From the NCBI GenBank assembly GCA_030145195.1, contig JAQYVY010000016.1, positions 1-64,000 on the forward strand: a stretch of 64,000 nucleotides of DNA, given 5' to 3'. The position numbers were made by a program, and so were the translations under genes. Origin of the DNA: Desulfuromonadales bacterium (GTDB lineage: Bacteria; Desulfobacterota; Desulfuromonadia; Desulfuromonadales; BM103). The notes beneath the pieces are model-generated. The model made no database searches, was not told the DNA's origin, and saw nothing but the letters and a program-made list of their open reading frames with translations. Position 1 is the stretch's first letter, and each line of letters starts with the position of its first letter. Positions 51,853 through 62,975 of this stretch are shown piece after piece.

Positions 51853-52952
51853 GTTGCCACCTCCCCTTCGATCAGAATGTCATCACCACTCCGGGTCACT
51901 TGCATATCGGTCAACCGGTAGGCCTCACGCATTGCCGCAACGCCCACACCTGAGAACAGATCATGGCCATCACTGCCGCCAAGAAGTTTCGGTGCAATAA
52001 ACAGCATCATTTTATCGACCAGTCCGGAACGCAACATCGCACCGCCAAGGGCGCTACCACCTTCAAGCAGCAAGGATTGAAGGTTCATGGCTCCAAGCTG
52101 TGACATGGCCGCCTTCAGGTTCAGAAAGCCATCGGCGCTTCGTTCAACCTGAACAATTTCGGTTCCCAACTCTCGATAAGGCTGTAAAGCCTGTTCGGCA
52201 CAATCGACCGCAGTGACCAGGAGTGTTTTCGCTACCGACTCTTGGGTATAGACAACGGCTTGCGGAGAAGTCCGCAGATAGCCATCAAACACGATCCGGA
52301 CTGGATCCCGGCCACCATCTGCCAGACGGGTCGTCAGTTGCGGATTATCAGCCAAAATCGTTCCCGAACCAACTATAATAGCATCAACCTGATCGCGCAG
52401 ACGATGCACCAATTCACGACTTTCTGGACAGGAAATCCAGCGCGAATCACCATCTGCTGTCGCAATTTTCCCGTCGAGAGTCATGGCCGCCTTAAGCAGC
52501 ACGTATGGCAGGCCAGTCGTAACATGTTTGGCAAAGGGTGCAATCAACTTCTGGCACTCATCCGCAAGCAGACCGCTATTAACCTCAATACCCGCCTGTC
52601 TCAACCTCTCTGCGCCCTTACCCGAAACCTGAGGATTCGGATCAGTCGCACCGATATAGACGCGAGCAACTCCAGCAGCGATAATCTCTTCGGTACAAGG
52701 ACCGGTGCGCCCCTGGTGGCAGCACGGCTCCAGGGTCACATAAAGGTCGGCACCATGTGCCTGTTGACCGGACTCACGCAGGGCAAAGACCTCGGCATGA
52801 GGCTGCCCAGCGACAGGATGATAGCCCCGGCCAACGACCTTGTCCTCACGAACCACCAAAGCGCCAACCGGCGGATTCGGGGTCGTCCGGCCAAGACCTT
52901 TGCGCGCCAGACTGATCGCTTGTCGCATGTATTGTTGATTGCGGTCACACAC
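51837..52952 (-). CDS. ribD: Bifunctional riboflavin deaminase/reductase RibD
   Basis: 371 residues. The N-terminal cytidine-deaminase-like domain has HAEVFALRE and PCCHQGRTGPC zinc motifs; the C-terminal reductase has LLKAAMTLDGKIATADGDSR and LLLEGGSALGGAMLRSGLVD. It catalyses two early pyrimidine steps of riboflavin synthesis. The GTG at 52952 is the likely start because the usual DRNQQYMRQAI opening follows; ATG 52928 is the alternative. It begins six bases after nrdR. Confidence 0.95.
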   Translation of the reverse strand: MCDRNQQYMRQAISLARKGLGRTTPNPPVGALVVREDKVVGRGYHPVAGQPHAEVFALRESGQQAHGADLYVTLEPCCHQGRTGPCTEEIIAAGVARVYIGATDPNPQVSGKGAERLRQAGIEVNSGLLADECQKLIAPFAKHVTTGLPYVLLKAAMTLDGKIATADGDSRWISCPESRELVHRLRDQVDAIIVGSGTILADNPQLTTRLADGGRDPVRIVFDGYLRTSPQAVVYTQESVAKTLLVTAVDCAEQALQPYRELGTEIVQVERSADGFLNLKAAMSQLGAMNLQSLLLEGGSALGGAMLRSGLVDKMMLFIAPKLLGGSDGHDLFSGVGVAAMREAYRLTDMQVTRSGDDILIEGEVATCSPD

Positions 52953-52958
52953 GAAAGG

Positions 52959-53423
52959 TTATTTACCGGTCCCTTTAGCCAGGATATCGGTAAGCTCGGA
53001 CATGAATTCGTTAATATCGCGAAATTGTCGGTACACAGATGCGAAACGAACGTAGGCGACCTCATCAAGGGACTGCAGGGCCTGCATCACAGCTTCACCG
53101 ATGCGGCACGCGTCAATCTCTTTCTCGCCACTTTCCTGCAGGGTTACTTCCATCTGATCAACAACCTTCTCAATGGTTGCGATCGAGACCGGCCGTTTCT
53201 CGCAGGCACGCTGAATCCCGGAAATGATCTTATTCCGGTCAAAGGCCTCCCGGCGACCATCTTTTTTAACCACCAGAGGCAGAGTCTCTTCGACCCTTTC
53301 ATAAGTCGTGAAACGGCGTTCACAGGAGACACATTCCCTGCGACGACGGATATTGTTGCCTTCTTTGCCCAAACGGGAATCAACCACCCGGGTATCGTCA
53401 TGAGTGCAGAATGGACATTTCAT
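52959..53423 (-). CDS. nrdR: Transcriptional repressor NrdR
   Basis: 154 residues. Represses ribonucleotide reductase genes when its ATP-cone is loaded with dATP. Zinc ribbon C3/C6 and C31/C34 (MKCPFC, CVSC), then ATP-cone ([35 protein letters not shown]). The ATG at 53423 shares one base with the dCMP deaminase stop (TGATG) and has GGAGG upstream. No nrd gene lies in the window. Confidence 0.96.
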   Translation of the reverse strand: MKCPFCTHDDTRVVDSRLGKEGNNIRRRRECVSCERRFTTYERVEETLPLVVKKDGRREAFDRNKIISGIQRACEKRPVSIATIEKVVDQMEVTLQESGEKEIDACRIGEAVMQALQSLDEVAYVRFASVYRQFRDINEFMSELTDILAKGTGK

Positions 53424-53896
53424 CACAGACCTCCAGACTCTTCATTGGAAATATCGGCGAAAGCGCAGACTTCAATGCCAGACTCATCAAGCATATCCAT
53501 GGAAAGTTGATCGGCATACCCTTCCAGATATACCACCTTGCGAATCCCGGCATTAATCAACATCTTGGTGCAGATAATACAAGGTGAATTGGTACAGAAG
53601 AGTGTTGAACCCGCGATATTGATCCCATGGCGAGCTGCCTGAATAATAGCATTCTGCTCGGCGTGCAAGCCACGGCACAACTCATGGCGTTCACCAGAGG
53701 GAACTTTTAATTGTTCACGCAGACAACCGGATTCGGCACAGTGAGTAATCCCCGAAGGAGTCCCATTGTAACCGGTTGCCAGGATATTCTTTTCCTTGAC
53801 CATAACCGCCCCGACCTGACGACGCAGGCAGGTTGACCGCCGCGCCACCAGTCGAGTGATATCCATGAAATACTCTTCCCAGGAAGGTCTTTCCAT
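53423..53896 (-). CDS. Deoxycytidylate deaminase (ComEB-like)
   Basis: 157 residues. Zinc enzyme that converts dCMP to dUMP for dTMP synthesis. Zinc motif [14 protein letters not shown] with the second part [15 protein letters not shown]; the N-terminal [20 protein letters not shown] and GYNGTPSG are typical. It is adjacent to glyA (stop and start abut), which links it to one-carbon supply for thymidylate. Confidence 0.94.
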   Translation of the reverse strand: MERPSWEEYFMDITRLVARRSTCLRRQVGAVMVKEKNILATGYNGTPSGITHCAESGCLREQLKVPSGERHELCRGLHAEQNAIIQAARHGINIAGSTLFCTNSPCIICTKMLINAGIRKVVYLEGYADQLSMDMLDESGIEVCAFADISNEESGGL

Positions 53897-55147
53897 CTAG
53901 ACCAACCGATGAGCGTAGAGCGGGAACTGTTGGCAAAGCTCACGAATTTCTTCGCGGATAGTCACAAGTTCCTGTTCGTTTTCAATGTTTTTCAACGCCC
54001 GGTCGATCCAGGCACCAACCTGACGCATCTCATTCTCTTTCAGCCCACGTGAAGTACTGGCTGGCGTCCCAATGCGAATACCGCTCGTAACAAAAGGAGA
54101 ACGCTCATCGAAAGGAACCGCATTCTTGTTCACGGTAATTCCAGCTTTTTCAAGTATTGCCTCGGCAACCTTGCCAGTCAACTCAGTGCCGGAAAAATCC
54201 AATAACATAAGATGGTTATCGGTTCCGCCGGAAACCAGGTTGTAACCGCGCGCAACCAGATCCTCTGCGAGTGCTTTGGCATTCTTCACCACTTGCTCAG
54301 CGTAGACCTTGAATTCGGGCGTAAGCGCTTCCTTGAAAGCGACCGCCTTAGCTGCAATAACGTGCATCAGCGGACCGCCCTGAATTCCGGGGAAAATATT
54401 GCTGTTCAACTTTTTTGCATACTCTTCGCGGCAAAGGATCATGCCGCCACGGGGACCGCGCAGAGTCTTGTGGGTCGTGGTGGTGACAAACTCGGAGTAA
54501 GGGACTGGGTTAGGATGAACTCCAGCAGCAACCAAGCCAGCGATATGAGCCATATCGACCATAATCGGAGCACCGACCATATCGGCAATCTTGCGAAACG
54601 CCTCAAAATCTAGGGTTCGAGGATAAGCGCTCGCACCAACCACAATCAGTTTCGGCTTATGCTCTTTCGCCAACTGCTCGACTTCATCGTAATCGATGGT
54701 GCCGGTGTCCTTGCGAACACCGTAAGGGACTATATTGAACAACTTCCCGGAGAAGTTGACCGGTGAGCCATGAGTGAGATGACCACCGTGAGCGAGGTTC
54801 ATGCCTAGCACCGTATCTCCCGGTTGGCAGACGGTAAAATAGACCGCCATATTTGCCTGAGATCCGGAGTGAGCCTGCACATTGACATGCTCGGCACCAA
54901 ACAGCTCCTTAGCACGGTCGATAGCCAACTGCTCAGCGACATCGACAAATTCACAACCACCGTAGTAACGCTTTCCGGGATAGCCTTCGGCGTATTTATT
55001 GGTCAGAACCGAACCTTGAGCTTCAAGGACGTGTTCACTGACAAAGTTTTCCGAAGCAATAAATTCCAGGCTGTACTCCTGGCGCTCGGTTTCTTGACGA
55101 ATAGCTGTGGCAATTTCAGGATCAAATTGGGAAAGGGTATCAGGCAT
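53897..55147 (-). CDS. glyA: Serine hydroxymethyltransferase
   Basis: 416 residues. PLP enzyme that moves the serine one-carbon unit to tetrahydrofolate. Landmarks: [43 protein letters not shown] lysine in [18 protein letters not shown], and [20 protein letters not shown]. Complete and of standard length. Part of the minus-strand run from rpmF to nusB. Confidence 0.97.
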   Translation of the reverse strand: MPDTLSQFDPEIATAIRQETERQEYSLEFIASENFVSEHVLEAQGSVLTNKYAEGYPGKRYYGGCEFVDVAEQLAIDRAKELFGAEHVNVQAHSGSQANMAVYFTVCQPGDTVLGMNLAHGGHLTHGSPVNFSGKLFNIVPYGVRKDTGTIDYDEVEQLAKEHKPKLIVVGASAYPRTLDFEAFRKIADMVGAPIMVDMAHIAGLVAAGVHPNPVPYSEFVTTTTHKTLRGPRGGMILCREEYAKKLNSNIFPGIQGGPLMHVIAAKAVAFKEALTPEFKVYAEQVVKNAKALAEDLVARGYNLVSGGTDNHLMLLDFSGTELTGKVAEAILEKAGITVNKNAVPFDERSPFVTSGIRIGTPASTSRGLKENEMRQVGAWIDRALKNIENEQELVTIREEIRELCQQFPLYAHRLV

Positions 55148-55257
55148 AACTTTGAAAACCTCCGATTATTTTAAGCTTAGGCTTTTTTTACCATCTGAGT
55201 CAGGGACCGTTAAAAGGACTACGGGCAGGCCGTGTGAGCCTGCCCGTAAGCTGTCAT

Positions 55258-55713
55258 TTATGTCTTGCTGTTTCGAACAGCCTCTTCCAACCGGGCAATC
55301 TTATCAAGACGCAACTGATGACGACCGCCTTCATAGGCTGAATCGAGCCAGACGTTCACCATGCGCACCGCCATATCAACGTTCAGCACCCGACCGCCAA
55401 GTACCAGGATGTTGGCATTATTGTGTTCTTTGGCCATTTGCGCCATAAATTCGTCAGTTGCCAATGCGGCCCTGACTCCAGGGAATTTATTAGCAACAAT
55501 CGACATGCCGATACCGGTGCCGCAGACCAGAATACCTCGTTCTGCACTTCCCTGAGAAATGGCTGAAGCCACCTTTTCGGCAAAGTCGGGATAGTCAACA
55601 GAGTTATCGTTGTCAGTCCCGTAATCGTCTACGTCCATTCCGCGTGAAGCGAGCGCCACCTTGATGGCCTTCTTCAACTCAAGGCCACCATGATCACTGC
55701 CAATAACAAGCAT
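55258..55713 (-). CDS. rpiB: Ribose-5-phosphate isomerase B
   Basis: 151 residues. Interconverts ribose 5-phosphate and ribulose 5-phosphate. VIGSDHGGLELKKAIKVAL, DYPDFAEKVASAIS, and ILVCGTGIGMSIVANKFPGV are the family signature. The ATG at 55713 lies four bases after the fabF stop, with AAGGTG overlapping the fabF end; the longer frame from 55755 is inside fabF. Confidence 0.94.
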   Translation of the reverse strand: MLVIGSDHGGLELKKAIKVALASRGMDVDDYGTDNDNSVDYPDFAEKVASAISQGSAERGILVCGTGIGMSIVANKFPGVRAALATDEFMAQMAKEHNNANILVLGGRVLNVDMAVRMVNVWLDSAYEGGRHQLRLDKIARLEEAVRNSKT

Positions 55714-55717
55714 GAAG

Positions 55718-56950
55718 TTACACCTTACGGAACAGCAGGGTCGCGTTGGTGCCACCGAACCCCAGAGAATTGGAGAGTGCGACCTTCACCTCTGCCTGAC
55801 GCGCAATGTTCGGCACGTAGTCGAGATCACATTCAGGGTCCGGCTCGGAATAATTAATGGTCGGAGGCACGACACCACGATTCATCGCCAGCAGTGAAAA
55901 GATAGCCTCTACCCCACCGGCAGCGCCGAGCAGATGCCCCGTCATACCCTTGGTCGAGCTGACCATCAGCCGTTTGGCATGCTCACCAAATACAGATTTG
56001 ATGGCGAGGGTTTCATAGAGGTCATTAAACGGTGTGGAAGTCCCGTGAGCATTGATGTAATCAACCTCTTCAGCGTTCACACCGGCGGTATCCAGAGCCA
56101 TCTGCATGCAACGGGCCGCACCTTCCCCGCCGGGAGCAGGAGCGGTCAGATGATAAGCATCGCCGGTCAGTCCATAACCGGCAACTTCGCCATAGATTCT
56201 GGCACCGCGCTGTTTGGCAGACTCATATTCTTCGAGGACAACAATTCCGGCACCCTCACCCATGACGAAACCGTCGCGGTTTTTTTCAAAGGGGCGACTC
56301 GCCGCCTGGGGATCATCGTTGCGAGTCGAGAGGGCTTTCATAACCGAGAAGCCGCCCATACCAAGGGGGCAGATCGTCGATTCAGTGCCACCGGCAATAA
56401 CCGCATCAGCATCGCCGCGCTGGATCAGACGATAGGCTTCACCAATCGAATGCGTCCCGGTAGCACAAGCAGAGACAGGTGCCAGGTTGGGACCTTTGGC
56501 GCCGGATTTTATGGAGATCTGGCCCGCGGCCAGATTGATAATCGTCATCGGGATGAAAAAGGGGCTGATCTTACGGTAGCCACCTGCAGACAGGGCCTCT
56601 TGATATTTCTCAATGGCTGGCAAGCCACCCATTCCGGAACCGACCACAACACCGACACGTTCAGCATTGTCATCATTGATTTCCAGACCGGAATCAGCTA
56701 GAGCCATAACAGCCGCGCCAAGAGCATAATGGATGAAGAGGTCCATCTTGCGGCCCTCTTTCTTATCAAAAAACTCTTCTGCAGGAAAATCCTTGACCTC
56801 ACCGGCAAATCGGACCGGGAAATCTGTAGAATCAAAACGGGTAATTGGACCAATGCCGGAGCGACCATTAATAAGGGCATCCCAGTTTTTATCTATTCCA
56901 GTGCCTAGAGGGGAAGTGATTCCCAGGCCGGTTACAACAACTCTGCGCAT
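55718..56950 (-). CDS. fabF: 3-oxoacyl-[ACP] synthase II
   Basis: 410 residues. Elongates acyl-ACP with malonyl-ACP. [20 protein letters not shown] at the start, the active cysteine in [16 protein letters not shown], and two histidines in [13 protein letters not shown] and [16 protein letters not shown] 56950 is chosen because the conserved RRVVVTG begins there; the longer frame from 56995 adds 15 unconserved residues. It follows acpP by about 110 bp. Confidence 0.96.
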   Translation of the reverse strand: MRRVVVTGLGITSPLGTGIDKNWDALINGRSGIGPITRFDSTDFPVRFAGEVKDFPAEEFFDKKEGRKMDLFIHYALGAAVMALADSGLEINDDNAERVGVVVGSGMGGLPAIEKYQEALSAGGYRKISPFFIPMTIINLAAGQISIKSGAKGPNLAPVSACATGTHSIGEAYRLIQRGDADAVIAGGTESTICPLGMGGFSVMKALSTRNDDPQAASRPFEKNRDGFVMGEGAGIVVLEEYESAKQRGARIYGEVAGYGLTGDAYHLTAPAPGGEGAARCMQMALDTAGVNAEEVDYINAHGTSTPFNDLYETLAIKSVFGEHAKRLMVSSTKGMTGHLLGAAGGVEAIFSLLAMNRGVVPPTINYSEPDPECDLDYVPNIARQAEVKVALSNSLGFGGTNATLLFRKV

Positions 56951-57061
56951 GAGGCTATTGTCCTCCCAACACAAAGCCAGCCACCGGCAACCCAAGAAGG
57001 GCTGCCGGGGCAGGTTTTGTAATTATTGACAGCGGGGCGTATGCCCCGAGTTGTCTAAGAT

Positions 57062-57295
57062 TCAGGAATTCGAGGAAATATAATCAACGGCATTCTGGAC
57101 AGTCTGAATCTTCTCGGCGTCCTCGTCAGATATTTCAATGTCGAACTCTTCTTCAAGAGCCATGACCAGTTCAACAGTGTCCAGAGAATCGGCGCCGAGG
57201 TCGTCCATGAAAGATGCCTCAGTAGTGACCTGCTCTTCATCAACACCCAACTGCTCAGCAACAATCTGCTTAATACGTTCTGCAATAGTAGCCAT
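57062..57295 (-). CDS. acpP: Acyl carrier protein
   Basis: 77 residues, acidic, four-helix carrier. The phosphopantetheine serine is in [26 protein letters not shown] lies just before the ATG at 57295, and [12 protein letters not shown] is the normal opening, so the longer frame is rejected. It sits between fabG and fabF, as usual. Confidence 0.97.
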   Translation of the reverse strand: MATIAERIKQIVAEQLGVDEEQVTTEASFMDDLGADSLDTVELVMALEEEFDIEISDEDAEKIQTVQNAVDYISSNS

Positions 57296-57386
57296 TAATT
57301 TTCTCCTCATTCAAGTTTTGATCCGATCATCGATCGTCTCTTCTGATAACAACTTTGACCCAAACGGGTTCACTCACAAATTCGCG

Positions 57387-58127
57387 TTACATATACATAC
57401 CGCCGTTAACTCCGAGCACCTGACCAGTAATATAAGAGGCCTGGTCAGAGGCCAGGTAGAGCACAGCATGAGCAATATCTTCCGACTCACCAAGACGGCC
57501 AAGCGGAATCTGTTCGGTCAGGGTTTCCCGTGCCTTGTCAGTCATCCCTTCGGTCATCTCCGTAGCAATGAAACCGGGGGTAATAGCGTTAACCGTCACA
57601 TTGCGCCGAGCCAGTTCACGGGCAACCGACTTGGTCAGACCGAGCAGGCCCGCTTTGCTGGCACAGTAATTTGCCTGACCAGGGTTGCCCATCTCTCCAA
57701 CAACCGAGGAGATGTTGATAATCCGGCCGCACCGCTGCTTGCTCATCACCTTGGCAACGGCACGAACACAAAAGAAGGCCCCTTTCAGGTTGGTATCGAG
57801 AACCGCATCCCAATCGTCATTCTTCATGCGGAGCAGCAGACCGTCACGAGTGATTCCGGCATTGTTGACTAGAATATCAACCCGTTCGAATGCAGCAACC
57901 GCCTGAGCCACCAGATTGTCAGCATCTGCACTGGTAGCAACATCGGCAACAACGGCAAGCGCCTTTCCACCCTGCATCTCAATCTCTGCAACCAAACTTT
58001 CGAGAGCCTCAGCACTGCGGGCCGAAGCAACAACTTTTACACCTTGGGCAGCAAACGCCAGAGCAATAGCTCTACCGATACCACGTGAAGCGCCGGTGAC
58101 AATCGCAACTTTATCAGACAGCATCAT
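57387..58127 (-). CDS. fabG: 3-oxoacyl-[ACP] reductase
   Basis: 246 residues, short-chain dehydrogenase. NADPH motif VTGASRGIGRAIA, NNAGITRDGLLLRMK, catalytic Ser in INISSVVGEMGNPGQANY with YCASK, and the C-terminal GQVLGVNGGMYM typical of FabG. Two ATGs are adjacent at 58127 and 58124; either may be used. Confidence 0.96.
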   Translation of the reverse strand: MMLSDKVAIVTGASRGIGRAIALAFAAQGVKVVASARSAEALESLVAEIEMQGGKALAVVADVATSADADNLVAQAVAAFERVDILVNNAGITRDGLLLRMKNDDWDAVLDTNLKGAFFCVRAVAKVMSKQRCGRIINISSVVGEMGNPGQANYCASKAGLLGLTKSVARELARRNVTVNAITPGFIATEMTEGMTDKARETLTEQIPLGRLGESEDIAHAVLYLASDQASYITGQVLGVNGGMYM

Positions 58128-58141
58128 TTCAACTCCATAAA

Positions 58142-59062
58142 TTATGCAACAAGAGCGCGAATGTCAGCCATATATTGAACGTTCTGGATGACACTGCCCT
58201 TGGCCACACGCTTGACCAAACCAGACAGAACTTTGCCCGGACCGACTTCAATATAGCGCTCAACGCCTAGATCAACCAAAAATTTTACAGTTTCTTCCCA
58301 ACGAACCGGAGCGCTGACCTGTTGTACCAACAGATCACGAACCCTTGATTCATCCTGATTCGGCTTGGCCTCGACATTGCTGATGACTGGAAGAGCCATT
58401 GCGTTAACTGAAACCTGCTCAATAACTTCGGCCAGTCTCTGTCCGGCAGGGACCATCAAGCGGCAATGGAAGGGGGCACTGACAGGCAGAAGCATGGCTC
58501 GCTTAGCCCCTTGCTCCTTGGCGAGGACAATCGCACGCTCGACCGCTTCAACGTGCCCGGCAATCACGACCTGACCGGAACTGTTAAAATTGGCGGGTGA
58601 AACGACTTGCCCCTGAGCCGCATCGGCGCAAACCTGATTGAGCACATTCGGATCAAGACCGAGAATAGCCGCCATGGAACCGGTCCCGACCGGCACCGCC
58701 TCCTGCATGAAAGTTCCGCGTTGGCGAACGATCCGTACTGCATCAGCAAAGCCAAGGGCACCAGCGCAGACCAAGGCACTGTATTCTCCGAGGGAGTGGC
58801 CAGCCGCATAATCAGGGGTCAGTCCCGTCTCGGCTTCAAGCACTTTCAAAGCAGCGATACTGGTTGTAAGGATCGCAGGCTGAGTGTTTGCCGTCAGCTT
58901 AAGAGCGTCTTCCGGGCCATTATAGCAGAGCGACGCCAAGTCGAATCCGAGAGCATCGTTTGCTTCTTCGAAGAGCTGCCGCGCAAGCGGAAAATTTTCG
59001 GCCAGATCCTTGCCCATACCGGGGTACTGAGAACCTTGGCCTGGGAAAAAAAATACTGTCAT
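58142..59062 (-). CDS. fabD: Malonyl-CoA:ACP transacylase
   Basis: 306 residues. FFPGQGSQYPGMGKDLAENF at the start, the active serine in AGHSLGEYSALVCAGAL, and the histidine in VSAPFHCRLMVPAGQRL. Transfers malonyl from CoA to ACP. Complete; between fabH and fabG. Confidence 0.96.
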   Translation of the reverse strand: MTVFFFPGQGSQYPGMGKDLAENFPLARQLFEEANDALGFDLASLCYNGPEDALKLTANTQPAILTTSIAALKVLEAETGLTPDYAAGHSLGEYSALVCAGALGFADAVRIVRQRGTFMQEAVPVGTGSMAAILGLDPNVLNQVCADAAQGQVVSPANFNSSGQVVIAGHVEAVERAIVLAKEQGAKRAMLLPVSAPFHCRLMVPAGQRLAEVIEQVSVNAMALPVISNVEAKPNQDESRVRDLLVQQVSAPVRWEETVKFLVDLGVERYIEVGPGKVLSGLVKRVAKGSVIQNVQYMADIRALVA

Positions 59063-59105
59063 CAGTAACAGAAACCTTTTATAGACGTTTGCGACAAAAG
59101 AAGCG

Positions 59106-60086
59106 CTACCAGCGCATCAAGACCGATGCCCAGGTGAAACCACCACCGAAAGCATCCAGCAAGACAATGTCACCTTCCTTAAGCTTGCCAGCTCGATTCG
59201 CCTCATCCATCGCTAGAGGAATCGTTGCCCCGGAGGTGTTACCAAACCGATCGACATTGACATAAACCTGATCTTCTTTAAACCCGATTCTTTTCGCAGT
59301 GGCCTTAAGAATCCGAATATTGGCCTGGTGAGGGATAAAGAGATCGACGTCCTCAACTGACATGTCGTTTGCCTTAAGAGCAATTTCGGCAACATCAGCC
59401 ATTGAACGGACAGCAACCTTAAAGACTTCGTTGCCCTCCATTTTCAAGGTGTATTCCTTATTCTTCAACGATTCTTCATTCGGGACTAACTTGGTGCCGA
59501 ACCCCGGCTGGTAAAGAAGTTTCAGATGTGTTCCGTCGGCATGAAGATGGGTTGAGAGAATCCCGTGTTCACTCTCCTGGGCCTCGACCACAACAGCACC
59601 GGCAGCGTCACCGAACAGGATACAGGTATTGCGATCTTCCCAATCGACCACCCGCGACAGAATTTCAGCGCCGATCACCAAGACCTTCTTTGAGCGTCCG
59701 GCTTCAATGCGGTCAACTGCGGTTGATAGCGCATAAAGAAAGCCACTACAGGCCGCAGAGACATCAAAAGCTCCGGCATTGACCGCGCCGAGATTACTCT
59801 GCACGATACAGGCCGTTGCTGGCCAGGGATAATCACCGGTAATGGTACCGACCACAATCAGGTCAAGGTCCTCAGCTTTAACGCCAGCCATTTCCAAGGC
59901 ACGTTCTGCAGCCCGGGTTGCCAAATCGGAAGTGTTTTCATCATCAGCAGCGATGTGACGTTCACTGATGCCTGTCCGCGCCTTGATCCACTCATCGTTC
60001 GTATCGAGAGTTTTCTCAAGATCAAAGTTGGTTAGTATTTTTTGGGGGACATAGGACCCGGTGCCGGTAATTCGTGCTCTGATCAC
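59106..60086 (-). CDS. fabH: 3-oxoacyl-[ACP] synthase III
   Basis: 326 residues. Starts fatty acid synthesis from acetyl-CoA. Active cysteine in [16 protein letters not shown], histidine in [16 protein letters not shown] and asparagine in [16 protein letters not shown]; the C-terminal [18 protein letters not shown] is typical. Its start overlaps the plsX stop by four bases. Confidence 0.97.
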   Translation of the reverse strand: MIRARITGTGSYVPQKILTNFDLEKTLDTNDEWIKARTGISERHIAADDENTSDLATRAAERALEMAGVKAEDLDLIVVGTITGDYPWPATACIVQSNLGAVNAGAFDVSAACSGFLYALSTAVDRIEAGRSKKVLVIGAEILSRVVDWEDRNTCILFGDAAGAVVVEAQESEHGILSTHLHADGTHLKLLYQPGFGTKLVPNEESLKNKEYTLKMEGNEVFKVAVRSMADVAEIALKANDMSVEDVDLFIPHQANIRILKATAKRIGFKEDQVYVNVDRFGNTSGATIPLAMDEANRAGKLKEGDIVLLDAFGGGFTWASVLMRW

Positions 60087-61162
60087 AAGCCTGCTCCTTG
60101 GGAGTTACTGGCAACTGCATCGACAGCACCCACCAGTTCATGGTTGTCTGTTTTGGTGTCGTTTATTTCGGCAAGACGTTCAACCAGTCGAGCATTCACC
60201 TGGCGCGTCTCATAGTCATAAGCCATCTTGATGGCATTCATTATTGCTTTGGGACTTGAACTGCCGTGACAGATCATGCCAGTTCCCTGAATCCCGAGCA
60301 ACGGCGCTCCGCCATATTCGGCATAATCGATCTTCTTTTTGAGCGCGGACAGGGCAGGTTTCACCAGCAGGTAGCCGATCTTCGCTATGAAACGAGAAGC
60401 AAACTCTTCGCGCAACATACTGCCAATCGCCATGGCCAAGCCTTCTGAAACCTTGAGCACAACATTGCCGACAAAACCATCACAGACAACAACGTCAACC
60501 TTGCCGTTGTAAATATCGCGCCCCTCAGTATAACCAATATAGTTAAATGAAGCCGCTTTGAGCAACCGATTCGCCTCACGCGTCAACTCGTTGCCCTTGG
60601 ACTCTTCTTCGCCGTTGGACAGCAGTCCGACCCGTGGCGAATCCTTTCCGAGCATCTGGGTGGCATAAACGCTACCCATAAGCGCAAACTGTGCCAGATG
60701 AGGAGCTTTGCAGTCGACATTGCCACCAACATCAAGGACCACCGTCTGATTCTTCAGATTGGGTACAATCATGGCAATTGCGGGACGATCAATTCCGTTG
60801 ATCCGCTTAAGTACAAACATCCCGGCAGCCATAGTCGCTCCGGAATTGCCAGTACTGACAACCGCATCAGCCTTCCCCGCCTTGACCAGATCAAAAGCGA
60901 CTCGAATTGACGAATTCTTTTTTTTGCGCACAGGATCGGAGGCCGAATCATGCATACCAACAACTTCGTTGGCCTGCTCAATACAAACATCCAGGCCCTG
61001 GAGATCATGCTTCTCCAGTTCCCTCTCAATCAGTTTCGTCTGTCCAACAAGAACTACGGGAATCTGCCATTCTCTGGCAGCCATAACGGCACCGGCAACT
61101 TCATGAGCAGGTGCGTTGTCTCCTCCCATAACATCAACGGCAACTATCGGGCGTTTATTCAA
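60083..61162 (-). CDS. plsX: Phosphate acyltransferase PlsX
   Basis: 359 residues. Makes acyl-phosphate from acyl-ACP for phospholipid synthesis. [20 protein letters not shown] at the start, [20 protein letters not shown], and [20 protein letters not shown] are family marks. It follows rpmF by 12 bases and overlaps fabH. Confidence 0.97.
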   Translation of the reverse strand: MNKRPIVAVDVMGGDNAPAHEVAGAVMAAREWQIPVVLVGQTKLIERELEKHDLQGLDVCIEQANEVVGMHDSASDPVRKKKNSSIRVAFDLVKAGKADAVVSTGNSGATMAAGMFVLKRINGIDRPAIAMIVPNLKNQTVVLDVGGNVDCKAPHLAQFALMGSVYATQMLGKDSPRVGLLSNGEEESKGNELTREANRLLKAASFNYIGYTEGRDIYNGKVDVVVCDGFVGNVVLKVSEGLAMAIGSMLREEFASRFIAKIGYLLVKPALSALKKKIDYAEYGGAPLLGIQGTGMICHGSSSPKAIMNAIKMAYDYETRQVNARLVERLAEINDTKTDNHELVGAVDAVASNSQGAGL

Positions 61163-61174
61163 TGAAACGACCCT

Positions 61175-61354
61175 CTAATCCTCAGAGCCGAGGACATCCT
61201 TGCCTTTGTAGGTGCCACAGGAAGGACAAGCGCGGTGAGACTGTTTAGGTTCCTTGCATTGTGGGCAAACCGAAAATCCAGGGGCCTTCAGCGCATCGTG
61301 GGAGCGACGCATATCACGTTTAGATTTAGACGTTTTCTTCTTTGGTACTGCCAT
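61175..61354 (-). CDS. rpmF: Ribosomal protein L32
   Basis: 59 residues, starting [18 protein letters not shown] and carrying a zinc-ribbon pair CPQC and CPSC (C30, C33, C43, C46), which marks the zinc-binding form of L32. AGGAG precedes the ATG at 61354. It heads the rpmF-plsX-fab cluster, a very common order. Confidence 0.96.
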   Translation of the reverse strand: MAVPKKKTSKSKRDMRRSHDALKAPGFSVCPQCKEPKQSHRACPSCGTYKGKDVLGSED

Positions 61355-61432
61355 GGTTCGAATGTCTCCTTAGCCGGGATACCCGGTTTCTATATTTTAA
61401 TATTAAGGCCAGAGACCTTAAGAGAAGCTCTC

Positions 61433-61978
61433 CTATTTCACTACCTTGAAATTTTTCAAGACAGCGAGTCCGGCGTGAAATACCGTCGGTTCACAATCAC
61501 AGGCACGTTTGTTGAGGTTGCAGCCGCAATGTAAGCAAAGACCTCGACACTCATCACTGCATAACGGCTTCGGCGGCAAACTCATGATGACTTCCTGTTC
61601 AATGTCATTTGTCAAATCAATGACATCACCACTGAAAGTCAGCAGGCCGATTTCTTCGCTGGCAAGCTCGACATCTTCAGCCGACACATCTTCAGGCGCA
61701 GCATCAGCGCTGACATACGTGAGCACAACCTCTATGTTTAGAGGGCAAGTCACAGGACCTAGGCAACGGCTACAATTAAGGATCACCGTTGTTGCCAGAG
61801 AACCGGTGACCTCAATCATATCGCCAACCCGGATGGCCTCAAGCCGACCGTGCACCAAATCGATAAATTCGATGTGCCCTTGTTCGACTTGCGCACTCAA
61901 TTCGGGAAATGCCGTTACCGACTCATTGACATTGATAATGCGAGGTCGATTTTTAAGTTTTTCGATCGGTATCTCCAC
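61433..61978 (-). CDS. YceD/DUF177 family protein
   Basis: 181 residues. The family normally sits before rpmF and has been linked to 23S rRNA or L32 accumulation in plants and bacteria. ILNCSRCLGPVTCPLNIEVV in the middle and the C-terminal cysteine-rich CSDECRGLCLHCGCNLNKRA tail fit DUF177. It is probably the first gene of the rpmF-plsX-fab operon. Confidence 0.9.
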   Translation of the reverse strand: MEIPIEKLKNRPRIINVNESVTAFPELSAQVEQGHIEFIDLVHGRLEAIRVGDMIEVTGSLATTVILNCSRCLGPVTCPLNIEVVLTYVSADAAPEDVSAEDVELASEEIGLLTFSGDVIDLTNDIEQEVIMSLPPKPLCSDECRGLCLHCGCNLNKRACDCEPTVFHAGLAVLKNFKVVK

Positions 61979-62191
61979 CGAAAAAGACCTCTTGCCAAAT
62001 TAAGCAAGGCGTTAGTATAGGAACCTGTCGCTTACAGTCAAGAAGTTTTCTTTCCTGACCAGAAATAAGTGACATCTATTAACGTATTAACGATAAATTT
62101 GCAAGAGTTTAGTGTCCAGAGACCCTGGTCCCTTGCAATCGACCGAAGGCTGATGTAGAAGGAGTCTACAACGTATAGGAAAAGATAAAAG

Positions 62192-62887
62192 ATGACTCAT
62201 AATGATTCACACAAAACAATCGAAAGACTCCTCAGGGTTATGCAAACGCTCAGAGCACCCGAGGGCTGCCCATGGGACACTGAGCAGACTCCAGAGAGTT
62301 TGACCCCATACATCCTTGAAGAGGCTTGCGAACTGATCGATGCCATAGAAAGCGGTTCAACCGAGCTTATTCTGGACGAATTAGGGGACCTCTTGCTTCA
62401 GGTTGTATTCCAAGCCCAGATTTTTGCCGAACGCGGTCAGTTCGAATTTAGCGATATCGCCACAGCCATTGCCGACAAACTCGTACGTCGCCATCCGCAT
62501 GTTTTTAACCGCGAAAGCGGGTGCCACAGCAAGGACCTAGACCAACAGTGGGATGAAATTAAACGCGGCGAAACGACACAACAAAAGAGCTGTCTCGAAG
62601 ACCATCTCCCGAACCGACTGCCTTCATTGCAGCGTGCACAAAAGCTGATCAGCAAAATTTACCGCAGCAAGCTTGAGGCATATCTTCCGCCGAAGCCAGT
62701 CCGGTCGGCACAACCTCTCGACGAAGTGGCTCTCGGACAAGCGCTCTTTGAACTCGTCAAACGAGCCCATGCTTCGGGGATTGATGCCGAGACCGCGTTA
62801 CGTAAAATTACGCGGCAAACAATGTGCCAAATTGAATCGCTTAAAACCGATATTCTCAACACTGACCAACCCGAACCCAGTGACTGA
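62192..62887 (+). CDS. mazG: Nucleoside triphosphate pyrophosphohydrolase MazG
   Basis: 231 residues. Hydrolyses (d)NTPs to monophosphates and pyrophosphate. The core motif GCPWDTEQTPESLTPYILEE, the metal-binding EEACELIDAIE and DELGDLLLQVVFQAQIFAE, then KLVRRHPHVFNRESG are present once in full, with a second weaker domain (about 170-231). Monocistronic on the plus strand, divergent from yceD. Confidence 0.94.
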   Translation: MTHNDSHKTIERLLRVMQTLRAPEGCPWDTEQTPESLTPYILEEACELIDAIESGSTELILDELGDLLLQVVFQAQIFAERGQFEFSDIATAIADKLVRRHPHVFNRESGCHSKDLDQQWDEIKRGETTQQKSCLEDHLPNRLPSLQRAQKLISKIYRSKLEAYLPPKPVRSAQPLDEVALGQALFELVKRAHASGIDAETALRKITRQTMCQIESLKTDILNTDQPEPSD

Positions 62888-62944
62888 ATCGACACTCAAT
62901 CCAGGTCAATTCAACAAAAAAACAAAGCGTTTCGGGCATCTTCA

Positions 62945-62975
62945 CAGCTTTTCCACGCGACACGTGGAAAAGCTG
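62945..62975. repeat. Inverted repeat CAGCTTTTCCACG
   Basis: A 13-bp perfect stem CAGCTTTTCCACG / CGTGGAAAAGCTG with a five-base loop, without a T-run. It is followed by TTGAAAAGC and TGTGCACAG. The arms contain TTTTCCACG, close to a DnaA box. It may be a mazG terminator-like structure or a protein site. Confidence 0.45.

Noticed and set aside
52953-53500. FMN riboswitch for the rib genes
   Set aside because: The rib genes are inside a long operon with overlapping junctions; no leader space or RFN pattern is present.
52242-53510. 422-codon plus-strand frame
   Set aside because: It is antisense to ribD and nrdR; the low-complexity composition is that of a shadow frame.
55934-57872. Two long plus-strand frames over fabF, acpP and fabG
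   Set aside because: Both are antisense to well-supported fatty-acid genes.
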